40,342 nucleotides of DNA from the NCBI RefSeq assembly GCF_001553955.1, contig NZ_CP014238.1, positions 1 through 40,342 of the forward strand, given 5' to 3'. The notes beneath the pieces were generated by a model. The model made no database searches, had not been told where the DNA came from, and worked only from the letters and a program-made list of their open reading frames with translations. Shown one piece after another: positions 16,716 through 25,297 of the stretch. Numbering within the stretch: position 1 is the first letter of the stretch; each line of letters begins with the position of its first letter. The position numbers and the translations under genes are program-made. This stretch comes from Moraxella osloensis (GTDB lineage Bacteria > Pseudomonadota > Gammaproteobacteria > Pseudomonadales > Moraxellaceae).

Positions 16716-16777
16716 ACTTCGGGCATAGCCCTACGTCTTGCACTCGGGCGAAGCAGTGCTTCGCTATTCCTCGCTCA
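16716..16777 (+). repeat. palindromic insert D (long form)
   Basis: About 62 bases: ACTTCGGGCATAGCCCTACG, then TCTTGCACTCGGGCGAAGCA, then GTGCTTCGCTATTCCTCGCT. The hairpin is GCGAAGCA-G-TGCTTCGC. The outer GGGCATAGC and GCTATTCCT arms match insert B. It replaces TAT of GDSYDNALAES and shifts the frame by +59. Confidence 0.83.
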
Positions 16778-17038
16778 GATAATGCCCTAGCTGAAAGCGT
16801 GAATGGGCTATACAAAACGGAGGTGATTGATTACTTTAAACATGGATGGGAGGGTGTGAATGATGTTGCACTGGCTACCCTCGATTGGGTACACTGGTAC
16901 AATCATGAACGATTGCACTCTACTAATGGATATTTGTCGCCTATTAATGCGGAAAATAACTACTATCGTTCATTAATTCCGTCAGGCTATGCTGCCTGAC
17001 TCAAGTAAACCTGTCTCTGATAAAACCAGGACGGTTCA

Positions 17039-17368
17039 TGCTGGTGCTGATGATTATCTTTTTGGTGACAGCGACGGTGCTAAACCCCACAGTGCCGCTA
17101 GACTTGCCAAAAACATCAGCAAAGGTCAATGAAGCCCCGCCTGAGGTCTTGCAAATTAGTATTGATAAAGATGCAGGCATATTTTGGGACAGTCAGCCGA
17201 TATCGATGGAAGAACTTAAAAAAACGCTTTGCTGAACAAGCCCAAGCAGGCAAAAATCCATCCATTCAGCTACGGGCAGATAAAGAGGGTAAATATGATA
17301 CGGTGGCTCAAGTGCTGGCTACGGCAAGTGAGGCAGGATTAACTAAAATTGCGTTTGTGAGTGAGTGA
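17039..17368 (+). pseudogene. exbD: exbD remnant (5' truncated by IS, frameshifted)
   Basis: The frame enters from the IS as MLVLMIIFLVTATVLNPTVP, the transmembrane helix of ExbD, then LDLPKTSAKVNEAPPEVLQI. A run of seven A at 17217-17223 breaks the frame; six A would give ELKKRFAEQAQAGKNPSIQL and continue to KIAFVSE. The N-terminal cytoplasmic segment and the preceding exbB are missing, replaced by the IS ending at 17038. ExbD energises TonB-dependent uptake, so its place beside a TonB receptor fits. It converges on the receptor gene across a 42-bp palindrome. Confidence 0.82.
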
Positions 17369-17390
17369 TTGTAAAAGACGATTGTTAAAA

Positions 17391-17432
17391 AATATTAACC
17401 CCATTTAAACTAGTTTAAATGGGGTTAATATT
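17391..17432. terminator. 42-bp perfect palindrome between converging genes (bidirectional terminator)
   Basis: AATATTAACCCCATTTAAAC is followed by TAGTTTAAATGGGGTTAATA and TT. The two halves are exact reverse complements around ACTAGT. It lies between the exbD stop (17368) and the minus-strand receptor stop (17460), so it probably terminates both transcripts. Confidence 0.75.
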
Positions 17433-17459
17433 AACTTGAAGAATGTTATCAAACTAGCA

Positions 17460-19807
17460 TCAATAATCAACCGTATATCTTAACCCATAAGTACGCCCTG
17501 CGGCATCAAGACTGGAGATATCGCCATACGTGGTTGCCGCTGCTTGACTAAATACAGTCTTATAGCCAGTGTTGGCAAGGTTGTAAATTCCGACATCTAA
17601 CTTACCTTTAGGCAATTTAAACTCACCGAGTAAGTCGGCTGTAACGTAGCCCTTTATTTTAGCTTCAGGGGTGCTGCGTACATTAGTATCGCTGCTGGCA
17701 ACGAGACTGTCCTGATAGGCTTTATCCGTGCCATCTACCGCCAATAGTTGTAAGCGTAACTTATGCTCCTCAGGTGAAGTATACTGGGCAAAGGCGGTGG
17801 CTTTAAGTGGACTAATCCGAAATGCCCCTAATTCACGATAATCCCCTTTGGCATCTTTATATTGCCCTCGGGTGTAAGCCATGCTGGTGCCTGCTGACCA
17901 TGTATCATTAAATTTATGATTCAACTGCAACTCTGCACCATACACACGCTCATCCGTATCTGCTACTGCCACACTATAATCTTTTAAAAACTGTATGACC
18001 TTGTCTGAGGTATTATAAAATCCTGTTAATTTGGCATTGGTATTGCCTATTTTGCCTGACCAACCCATGTCATAACTATTTACCGCAATCGGTTCAACAT
18101 TGCTAGAGTTGACTACAAAACCACTATTCACATCACGAAGAACCCGCTGTAAATCTGGTAAGCTATACCCTTGAGAAAAATTGGCAAATAGGCTGTTATG
18201 AGGGTCAATATCATAGCTAGCACCTAGATTAAACAAGGTCTTATCATGACTAACTTTACCTGATTTTACCTGCCCTGTGGTAAATGGGATTTTGTATTGC
18301 CCTAATAAATTGGCAAGCAACGTATCACTGGGGGGGTGAAGGAATCGGTCTTGCTGTCAATATTTTGATGACGTGCCCCTGCGGTCATATGCCATTTATC
18401 AGCAATATCCATATTTAAATTGGCAAACACCCCTAAGCTATCAATGGTGGTGTTGGGTCCATAGGTATAGTTTTGACCTTCTTCTTGAAAGCTTAAGCCA
18501 TTACTTTGCATAAAGGTTTTTAAATCATAGCCTTTGGCAAATTGGCTGTCTTTTTCTTGTTCATAATCCACACCATAGGTCAATAGCATCGGATTTTTGC
18601 TATCAAATTGCTTTTGTAATGCCAATCTTGCCCCAATGACATCAATGTCGGATTGAGATTGGAGTACGCCATAGGCATTACTTTTAAGTGCTTGGCTGTA
18701 TTGTTGCAATTGCGCTTGAGTTAAGTTCATGCTTTGTAGAATGGGCACGGCTTTAGCAACTGAAAATGGTACAACAAAAGGATAAAATTTCCCTTTTTCT
18801 CGTCGATAGTAAGCATTGGCATTAAAGCTGTTGCCTGCAATGTCATCATGATGGTAATTTAAATTGATCGTTTGTTTCTCGGTTTTGGGTTGTTGCTCTA
18901 GTGAAAGCCCTTTAATGGCTTTTTTTGAGGGGGCTTGTCCAAATAGCACTGCCAAATTTTTTCCATAGTCTGGAGCATAGTCAGTGTCTTGCTTATCATT
19001 ATAGTGTGTCAATGCAAGATTAAGATTTTGCTTTTCATCGATTGTCCAATCCATATTGGCATTGACACTCAAGCTTTTGCTATCTTGTTGGTCAGTCTGA
19101 GCAGGCTCTGGGGCAATACGATTATTTTGACTATCGAATGTGCCGCCTGTTTGCTTGTAGTCAATATCTAGCCGTCCAGCAAGATGACCGCTTTCTGTCA
19201 TACCGCTGACAGACTGCCCCACTTGATAGCCAAATGCTTCTTGATTGGCATCGTTATTGGTGCTGATACCTAGCCTTGTTTGAAATGGCTTTTCAGGTAC
19301 GATTGAGTTGGTGACGATATTTATCAAACCACCTGTTGCCCCTGCCCCATAGATACTGGTTGCTCCTGATAAAACCTCAATGCGTTCAATTTGATTGGGG
19401 TTAATGCTGTTAAGCTGCCTTGAAATATCTCGTGAGCCAGTCAGTGGTACGCCATTGAGCAGATACTGTACTTGGCGTCCTCGCATGGTCTGACCAAAGT
19501 TACTGGTTGTGCCACTACTCACACCTAAGCCAGGAACTAGCTGAGCAAGAATATCGGCGACTTGGCGGTTGCCTGTGGATTGAGCCTGAATATCCTTTTG
19601 TAAAAAGACCTGTGTGGTCTGCGGCATATCACTGATACGATTCGACAGCAATACGCCACTTTTACCATTCGTTGCTACAACGGTGTCAAAGGTAGCAGTG
19701 GGTACGGATATGGCAGCAGGTGCGGAAGCATTTTCAGCATATAATTGCTGGCTTATCATCATTGCTAATAATGATAAGCCAGGTAAGGTAACAAGTGTAT
19801 ATTTCAT
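17460..19807 (-). pseudogene. TonB-dependent ferric-siderophore receptor, frameshifted in a C7 tract
   Basis: Signal peptide MKYTLVTLPGLSLLAMMISQ (residues 1-20), plug domain (GNRQVADILAQLVPGLGVSS, then NGVPLTGSRDISRQLNSINP, RIEVLSGATSIYGAGATGGL), and a beta-barrel ending in the aromatic GLRYTVDY. The first frame (18302-19807) ends after SFTPPVIRCLPIY. The second (17460-18320) continues as SDTLLANLLGQYKIPFTTGQ. The break is at seven C (minus strand) at 18330-18336; eight or five would restore one protein of about 780 residues. It overlaps the upstream permease gene by 4 bases, in an operon with a Fur-like site upstream. The frameshift could be a switch or a base-call error. The ligand is presumably the siderophore made at 22835-28401. 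Confidence 0.85.
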
Positions 19808-21147
19808 GATATAGCCTCATAAGAATGATTTTTTTTAAGTAACATTTTCTTCAGAAAAAAAGGGGTCAGAGATACTGATATTACTGACATTGACATTAAC
19901 AATAAAAATAAATTTTGATAGCCCAAGCTATGCACTAAAAATCCTGATACAGCCCCACCGATAAAAAACACCAACAACTCGATACAAACAAACACAGTAA
20001 AATCTGTGCCTGCTTGCTGTTTACTGGTGTGGTTCATAAATAGGGTATAAAGTGCGGTCATCGTTAAATAACGAATACCCAGTAGCAGTAGAACCGATAT
20101 GGATAGCAAAGTGGCAAATTGCGTCTGTCCAAATAAACCAGTTTGTGCAAGTAACACGCCTTTGCTCAGCAATACCAAGAATAACAGCCCATATACCGCA
20201 CTTCGTAGCCAACCTGATATCAATAACCAACGCTCTGCACCCTGTTTTTTGACTAGAAAACCTGCACTTATCGCTGATAAAATCCCAACGATTGCCCCAA
20301 GGACTGAAAATAAAAAGCCAATCTGATTGAGTGACCAACCAAAATCAACAAGCATGGGGTTGAGCATTGCCATTGCAGGGGCTTCCACAAAGCGGAAAAC
20401 CACGATTAACAGTAAAATCCATTTGACATCAGCACGGGCAAAGAATTTTTTTAGACTTGCTTTATCCAAGGATTTAGAGGTATGATTCCTATCCATGCTC
20501 GGCAATAATGTTTGGGATTTAATTATTGGGCGATTAGGTGCTTTGGTGGCATCAGGCAGCCTGATAAGTAACATTGATATTAAACTTACCACCCCTGCCA
20601 ATGACAAAATTGCCACTTGCCATGAATAGCTATGGTAGAGCCATAATACCCCTGCACCGCCCAACATACTGCCAAATGCCACGCCCAGACTTTGCGTCGC
20701 ACTCACCATGCCAAACTGCGATTTATCAAACTGCTCAACCGTATAACCATCAATGGCAATATCTTGGGTTGCCGCTGCAGATGAGATAATAAAACTTACC
20801 AGTAACAACGCCGTTATCTGTAACCAGCCCAGTTGTGATAGTGTGATTAGCCCAATGACAATGATGATTTGGGTGCTTAGTAACCATGTCTTTCGCTTGC
20901 CAATACGCTCACTATAATGATTATCCACCACCGTTGCCCAAAAAAACTTCAATGCCCAAGGTAAATATAATAACGACAGCATCCCAATCCACCGCACATC
21001 GACTCCTTGCTGTCGCAAAATCGCTGGCACTGCCACATTAAAAAAGTATAAAGGCAAGGCATGGGCGATATACAGCATAGCCACCATTGGCAATAAACGA
21101 TGAAAAACTTTGTGGCTAGCAGAATCACTGTGTTTAGATAAATTCAT
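19804..21147 (-). CDS. MFS permease, RhtX/FptX-like siderophore importer
   Basis: 447 residues with about 12 hydrophobic segments. The motifs WAVVDNHYSERIGKRKTWL-like (read ATVVDNHYSERIGKRKTWLL) and SAAATQDIAIDGYTVEQF are typical of the AmpG/RhtX/FptX group, inner-membrane permeases that bring ferric siderophores or muropeptides into the cytoplasm. The gene overlaps the receptor start by 4 bases (ATGA) and its own start overlaps the upstream stop (TGATG), so translation is probably coupled. The context supports import of the ferric siderophore after TonB-dependent passage of the outer membrane. Confidence 0.85.
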   Translation of the reverse strand: MNLSKHSDSASHKVFHRLLPMVAMLYIAHALPLYFFNVAVPAILRQQGVDVRWIGMLSLLYLPWALKFFWATVVDNHYSERIGKRKTWLLSTQIIIVIGLITLSQLGWLQITALLLVSFIISSAAATQDIAIDGYTVEQFDKSQFGMVSATQSLGVAFGSMLGGAGVLWLYHSYSWQVAILSLAGVVSLISMLLIRLPDATKAPNRPIIKSQTLLPSMDRNHTSKSLDKASLKKFFARADVKWILLLIVVFRFVEAPAMAMLNPMLVDFGWSLNQIGFLFSVLGAIVGILSAISAGFLVKKQGAERWLLISGWLRSAVYGLLFLVLLSKGVLLAQTGLFGQTQFATLLSISVLLLLGIRYLTMTALYTLFMNHTSKQQAGTDFTVFVCIELLVFFIGGAVSGFLVHSLGYQNLFLLLMSMSVISVSLTPFFLKKMLLKKNHSYEAIS

Positions 21148-21545
21148 CAGGCTTTTTCGACCTGCTGATTAATCCACTCCATCGCTTGTGCTTGTGTCAT
21201 AACCACGGCATAAGGCACACCCCATGCTTGGTGTAAGGCGGGTGTATCAAGCTTTTCTCGTTCTGCCTCATCGTTGGCAATGCGTACTAATCCCTGACAA
21301 TACTGGAAGAATTCTGCTTTATGGGCTTTGTACCAGAGGGCTTCTTTGGCTCGATAATTCTCGGGTAATACCAAGTCTATTTGACTATGATACATGGCAA
21401 AAAACGGCTGTTTCTTTGTCAATAAGCCTGTCATTTCATCAAGCCATTGCTCAAATGCTTGAGAAGTAATTGGGTTAATAAAGTCTATGTGAATTAATGG
21501 GGTGCTAGTATTGTGAGCAAACGAGTTTTGAGTCGTAATAGACAT
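21147..21545 (-). CDS. small soluble protein of unknown function in the siderophore uptake operon
   Basis: About 132 residues from the ATG at 21545 (MSITTQNSFAHNTSTPLIHI). I prefer it to a TTG twelve bases upstream. There is no signal peptide or membrane segment. The sequence has a DFINPITSQAFEQWLDEMTG start and a C-terminal AVVMTQAQAMEWINQQVEKA helix, with many charged residues. I do not recognise a named domain. It is the first gene of the Fur-controlled operon with the permease and receptor, so a role in siderophore handling is likely but unproven. Confidence 0.72.
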   Translation of the reverse strand: MSITTQNSFAHNTSTPLIHIDFINPITSQAFEQWLDEMTGLLTKKQPFFAMYHSQIDLVLPENYRAKEALWYKAHKAEFFQYCQGLVRIANDEAEREKLDTPALHQAWGVPYAVVMTQAQAMEWINQQVEKA

Positions 21546-21584
21546 AAACGTAAACAATCATTGCGAAAATGTTACTATATAATA

Positions 21585-21603
21585 AATGATTATCATTATC
21601 AAT
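21585..21603. promoter_or_regulatory. Fur-box-like operator upstream of the uptake operon
   Basis: AATGATTATCATTATCAAT resembles the 19-bp Fur consensus (GATAATGATAATCATTATC). It lies about 40 bases upstream of the 21545 start, on the minus-strand promoter side, and would repress the 21545-to-17460 operon when iron is sufficient. Confidence 0.82.
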
Positions 21604-21611
21604 TAAAATTT

Positions 21612-22802
21612 TTATGAAACTGTTTTGTTAGAATTTATGAGCCAAGGAATCACAAGAAGCAAAAGGATGATTAAGACAAAAGGCAATACATGGTTAAAAT
21701 CATATAAAACCGTTCCCGCGACAGGGGCGATAACTATCGCTAGTCCCTGAGCCATCGCTAAAATGGAGGCACAATCACCATGTTCTCGTACGCCAACTTT
21801 ATTCATCGCCAATGCTGAAATCGACGGCAGAATTAAACCGATACCAAACCCTGACAACAAATAGCCAATCAGAATACCCATAAGTTCAGAAAGCATGATA
21901 GCAGTAAGAAAACCAATTGCCCCACACAATGCCCCATAACCAATGATATGTTCTAACTTATGATTTTTGAATTTACTCAGTAGCAGTTGAGCCACAGCAA
22001 AAGCAATACCTGTGGCACTCAATATTATTCCAATCCAAATAGTGGCTTGTGCAGGTTGCATCCCAAAGTTATCAATGAGATAAAATCCCAAACATTCATT
22101 CGGTATAATAATGGCACAAATCACCACCAAATTTGCCAACCAAGCTGTAAAAATCCTTCTATCCTTGATAGATAAAAGGATTTTGTTACTTGTGTTAATG
22201 GGTGCTACTTTTTCTTTAGATTTCACAAAAAAGGGCAATAAAAATGCAGGCAATATGGCAAAAATCATTAAGGTCAAAGCTAAGTCATAATGCCCAAGTA
22301 GCCCTGCTACAAAAGGCGAAAGTACCATACCCATACCACCGATAGCACCCACCTTGGCAAGTTGCCTTATCCTGTCACCCTCTGCATAATTGTCTGCAAT
22401 CCAAGCATTTATCGTAATCGGTATATTGGCAGCAAAAAACCCTATCAGAACACGTGTGAATAATAATACTGCCAACGTCAGACTAAGTGAGGGTTTATCC
22501 ATACGAGATAAAGCCCAACCAACATAAATGGCAAGAACAACACAAGAAAGCATAAATCCTATTAATGCATACAATAGTACGCCAATACGACCATACCTAT
22601 CTGATAATTTACCCCAAAATCTAACTGACGCTACCCAGATAATACCGACCATGCTAATAATTAAGCCCATTTGCCATGCACTCATATTTAATGACCTAGC
22701 AATTGGACTGGCAATCGTAAGGAATGCTTGATTGGAAGCCATGAATAAAAAATTTAGTATCATCAATACAGATACGATGCTGTTTTTATGTTTATCTGGC
22801 AC
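21612..22802 (-). CDS. MFS transporter, probable siderophore exporter
   Basis: 396 residues with about 12 transmembrane segments. The loop GKLSDRYGRIGVLLYAL is the MFS motif A between helices 2 and 3, as in drug/H+ antiporter-type exporters. The start is a GTG at 22802 (VPDKHKNSIVSVLMILNFLF). The gene follows the acyltransferase by 32 bases in the same direction, at the end of the biosynthesis operon. This position suits an exporter of the newly made siderophore, by analogy with other NIS clusters. The substrate is inferred from context only. Confidence 0.82.
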   Translation of the reverse strand: MPDKHKNSIVSVLMILNFLFMASNQAFLTIASPIARSLNMSAWQMGLIISMVGIIWVASVRFWGKLSDRYGRIGVLLYALIGFMLSCVVLAIYVGWALSRMDKPSLSLTLAVLLFTRVLIGFFAANIPITINAWIADNYAEGDRIRQLAKVGAIGGMGMVLSPFVAGLLGHYDLALTLMIFAILPAFLLPFFVKSKEKVAPINTSNKILLSIKDRRIFTAWLANLVVICAIIIPNECLGFYLIDNFGMQPAQATIWIGIILSATGIAFAVAQLLLSKFKNHKLEHIIGYGALCGAIGFLTAIMLSELMGILIGYLLSGFGIGLILPSISALAMNKVGVREHGDCASILAMAQGLAIVIAPVAGTVLYDFNHVLPFVLIILLLLVIPWLINSNKTVS

Positions 22803-22834
22803 GTTATAGGATGCTCATCAAATTTATTACCTAG

Positions 22835-23488
22835 TTAAACATTCGCATTTTGGTAACTGGCAAATTTATCCAAAAATGGGTGTCTAAAACAAAAATATAG
22901 CATGGCTTTTTTTTCAGGCATCTCAATCAGATACTGAGGTTCATATAAAAGTTCTTGAGCCACAGCTTCATAGGGCTTGACGGTAGCATCAGGCTCCCCT
23001 ACCACTTTTTTTGCATGAGAATGTTCGAATATAAAAAATGTCAGCATCCTGACGATAGAACGCAGATAGCCTTGACCATAAGCTTTTGATTCAGCTAACA
23101 ATAAGTGCCAGCCCAAGTCATCTTTATCAGCTTCATAATAGCCTGCTAGACGGTCTCTTGCCCCTTCATAAATCTCTGTATAACCCACCCATGCCCCATC
23201 AATCCCTACTAAATACAGGCGGTGATGGTCATCTGCGAGCATTTTTTCAAAATAGACGCTCAAATCTTTTAGGGATTTATTTAATTGCCATTGGGGGATA
23301 ATATGGGGCATATTCATCCAATGATACAATAACACCATATCGTCAGGATAACTGACCTCACGCAACGAAAAATGCGTCCCCTGTTCTTGATAAGCATATT
23401 CATTCGGTAATGTGCGAGATAGCGTTGTCTTTTCAAGATAGGTACATAACTGCTTTAAATCAAAAGGCATTTGATAAACAGGTATCAT
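22835..23488 (-). CDS. GNAT N-acyltransferase of siderophore biosynthesis (IucB/RhbD-like)
   Basis: 217 residues. FSLREVSYPDDMVLLYHWMN, then DDLGWHLLLAESKAYGQGYL (acyl-CoA-binding Q/GxGxx-type region) and KKVVGEPDATVKPYEAVAQE match the siderophore acyltransferase family that acetylates or acylates N-hydroxylated lysine or diamines. It is shorter than E. coli IucB (about 315) and close in size to RhbD. The ATG at 23488 overlaps the upstream synthetase stop by 4 bases. It should form the hydroxamate group by transferring an acyl chain to the hydroxylamine produced by the monooxygenase. The acyl donor is unknown. Confidence 0.87.
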   Translation of the reverse strand: MIPVYQMPFDLKQLCTYLEKTTLSRTLPNEYAYQEQGTHFSLREVSYPDDMVLLYHWMNMPHIIPQWQLNKSLKDLSVYFEKMLADDHHRLYLVGIDGAWVGYTEIYEGARDRLAGYYEADKDDLGWHLLLAESKAYGQGYLRSIVRMLTFFIFEHSHAKKVVGEPDATVKPYEAVAQELLYEPQYLIEMPEKKAMLYFCFRHPFLDKFASYQNANV

Positions 23489-25293
23489 AATTGTGCCTCA
23501 CTGTGTTGGAAAAACTGCTCACAGAGCGGATTAAGCATCGGCTCTGCAATCACAGGCACAGGTCGATGGGCATCATCTTGATAACCTCTTGTGAAGAAAC
23601 GAACACGATTCAGGCATACTTTTTCAAAGGTTGGGCGTTTTAGGTCAAACATCGCAATTCTATCTTTAAATTGTGGGTTATCCTGATGAAACTTATCAAT
23701 AACCTTGACTAACTCACCCCAAAAATCCCCCTCAGAGAGCTGATACGTCAGATGCAACACATCAAATAGATAACGATAATGCACAACGAATAAGCCCGTA
23801 AATATAAAATGGCTCAAATCTTTTGGGGCATGGGTAAGAAGGACGTCAGCTTCTTGCGGTTTGGGATATTGTTCCTCAAACTCACCCTCAACTAAGTTAA
23901 TATCATCAACAAAATCTTTTAGCACCATCCGTTTGGGTACGCCATTTTCGTGAATTAATAGGCTATTCTCCCCATGCGGTGAGAACACCAAGCCATAGCG
24001 ATAAAGCCAGTAGAGTAAGGGGGTAACGCACACTTCAAAAAACTTATTTAGCCACACTTTTACTGTCAGTCCAGAGGCTTCGATAAGAAATGGGAGTAGA
24101 TAGTTATTATCTTTGTCATGATGGATTAAGGTAGCTTGTGAGATGAATTTTTCATTTTTCTCGACATGATTTTCAACACTCTCTCTAAATAAACAGCCAA
24201 GTAACTCAACAAACTGATAAGGGGGGCTGTCTAAATCATCAAACGTAGGTTGTTGTGCTGTCACGGTGGCAACCTCACCTAATAGCACCAATCCTGTTTT
24301 TTGCAAGTCTTTGTCTTTTTGATATATATTGATTAGCCACTGCGTGATTTGAGGGGCGACTTTGTTGCGTTCATTGGGTAAACCTCGATACACAGCCGTA
24401 TTCAGAATATTAAGTGGTAGTTTAATATTGAAACTGCTTGGATTGGTGACATCAGCAAAGGTACGAATGGACTGTAATGGTAAGTACTGATGCTCTGATA
24501 ACTCCAAATAAACCAAGTGATTATTTAAGATTTGTTCCCCATAGTTTAAACTTATCCAGTGATGCCACTGCCATGGATGAATGGGTAAAAATAAATAGTC
24601 TGATGCGACTAGCCCTTTATCTGCTAGAATTTTTTTAAAATCTACCCATTGGTCAGCACCCAGTACATTGGCATAAACATCGTCACTCGTTAATGCCTCA
24701 ATCGCTGAAAATGTGGCGATACTTTTATGGATAGCAAACCAAGGTAACGTTAAAACTTGTTTCATCTCAGGTACAAACTGCTGATAGTCATGATAGCCAA
24801 AACCCAATCGACCTTTACCCATAATAATCCACGGATGTCCTCTCAGTTCAGATTCCACTATACTCCCACTTAGCTGACATAATGTCTCACTGCTGGGTCT
24901 GTCCTCATTATAAAGATGAGCCTCCGCTAACCATGTGTGGTTGATTTCTTTAATCAGATAAGCTTTGGTCGTTTCTTGCATCTCAAGCGTTTGGCACAGT
25001 GCAACAAAGAATTTATCTACTTGATAGGTCATTGCTGGGTCGGTTTCGCTTTTAATGTCATAGATAATCCAACCCCCAAATTTTTTTTGGTAAGCTGTGA
25101 CTGTCAGATGGATATGATTGAACTTAACAGTAAAATCTTGCAAACCTTGTTTATTCGCCTCAACTGGTGTTAATTGGATAATGTCTTCATACGCCAACTC
25201 AGCAATCGCCATTGCCAACAGCTTTTTACCTGCTTTTATCCAGCTTTCTTTGGTAATTAACAGTTGAAATTCAGGATGGTTCGTTTTTATCAT
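23485..25293 (-). CDS. NIS siderophore synthetase (IucA/IucC family), second copy
   Basis: About 602 residues from the ATG at 25293 (MIKTNHPEFQLLITKESW). A GTG 15 bases upstream is possible. Family motifs: GHPWIIMGKGRLGFGYHDYQ (ATP/citrate site), LFLPIHPWQWHHW (HPWQ), QSIRTFADVTNPSSFNIKLP, FSPHGENSLLIHENG and the C-terminal FerA/FhuF-like region (VCLNRVRFFTRGYQDD). NIS synthetases condense citrate, through an adenylate, with an N-hydroxy-N-acyl amine. By its resemblance to IucC this copy probably adds the second amine to the monoamide made by the first. It lies 4 bases after the monooxygenase stop. Confidence 0.9.
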   Translation of the reverse strand: MIKTNHPEFQLLITKESWIKAGKKLLAMAIAELAYEDIIQLTPVEANKQGLQDFTVKFNHIHLTVTAYQKKFGGWIIYDIKSETDPAMTYQVDKFFVALCQTLEMQETTKAYLIKEINHTWLAEAHLYNEDRPSSETLCQLSGSIVESELRGHPWIIMGKGRLGFGYHDYQQFVPEMKQVLTLPWFAIHKSIATFSAIEALTSDDVYANVLGADQWVDFKKILADKGLVASDYLFLPIHPWQWHHWISLNYGEQILNNHLVYLELSEHQYLPLQSIRTFADVTNPSSFNIKLPLNILNTAVYRGLPNERNKVAPQITQWLINIYQKDKDLQKTGLVLLGEVATVTAQQPTFDDLDSPPYQFVELLGCLFRESVENHVEKNEKFISQATLIHHDKDNNYLLPFLIEASGLTVKVWLNKFFEVCVTPLLYWLYRYGLVFSPHGENSLLIHENGVPKRMVLKDFVDDINLVEGEFEEQYPKPQEADVLLTHAPKDLSHFIFTGLFVVHYRYLFDVLHLTYQLSEGDFWGELVKVIDKFHQDNPQFKDRIAMFDLKRPTFEKVCLNRVRFFTRGYQDDAHRPVPVIAEPMLNPLCEQFFQHSEAQL

Positions 25294-25297
25294 AGTT

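Larger units (their letters stand above)
16011..16999 (+). pseudogene. IS3-family transposase OrfB (DDE), interrupted by two palindromic inserts
   Basis: N-terminal region MIKFIDDEKDNYGVESICRI, HTH_21-type CRYGIRKIWHSLKQDG, then RNFTADASNKK. Here RLLRSSAPQ replaces the tryptophan expected before VADFTYIKTKSSW (first aspartate): insert C2, net +24 bases, in frame. The second aspartate (IHHSDKGSQYLS) is intact. At GTTGDS-YDNALAES a net +59 insert (D) shifts the frame, ending translation at 16790. The C-terminus (NGLYKTEVIDYFKHGWEGVN to PSGYAA) continues in another frame to 16999. Without insert D the protein would be about 300 residues. The catalytic glutamate is separated, so the gene is inactive. 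Confidence 0.85.
15644..17038 (+). mobile_element. IS3-family insertion sequence carrying two palindromic inserts
   Basis: 1,395 bp between TGAACCGTCCCGGGATTGTC (left) and a right end that reads TGAACCGTCCTGGTTTTATC in complement. OrfA is intact; OrfB is interrupted by two inserts (16413-16439 and 16716-16777). Related ends occur at 6985 and 28754, so this lineage has been active here repeatedly. Its right end lies inside an exbD gene, removing that gene's start. No matching short duplication is visible at the borders, consistent with later rearrangement at the left side, where it abuts an IS remnant. Confidence 0.88.

Noticed and set aside
7581-16777. Palindromic inserts as sequencing adapters
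   Set aside because: They vary in length and sequence with paired changes in the hairpin arms, occur in both orientations and sit at conserved motifs, which adapters would not do.
15644-17038. Target-site duplication at the second IS3-family element
   Set aside because: The flanking triplets differ (AAA left, TGC-type right), so no duplication can be claimed.
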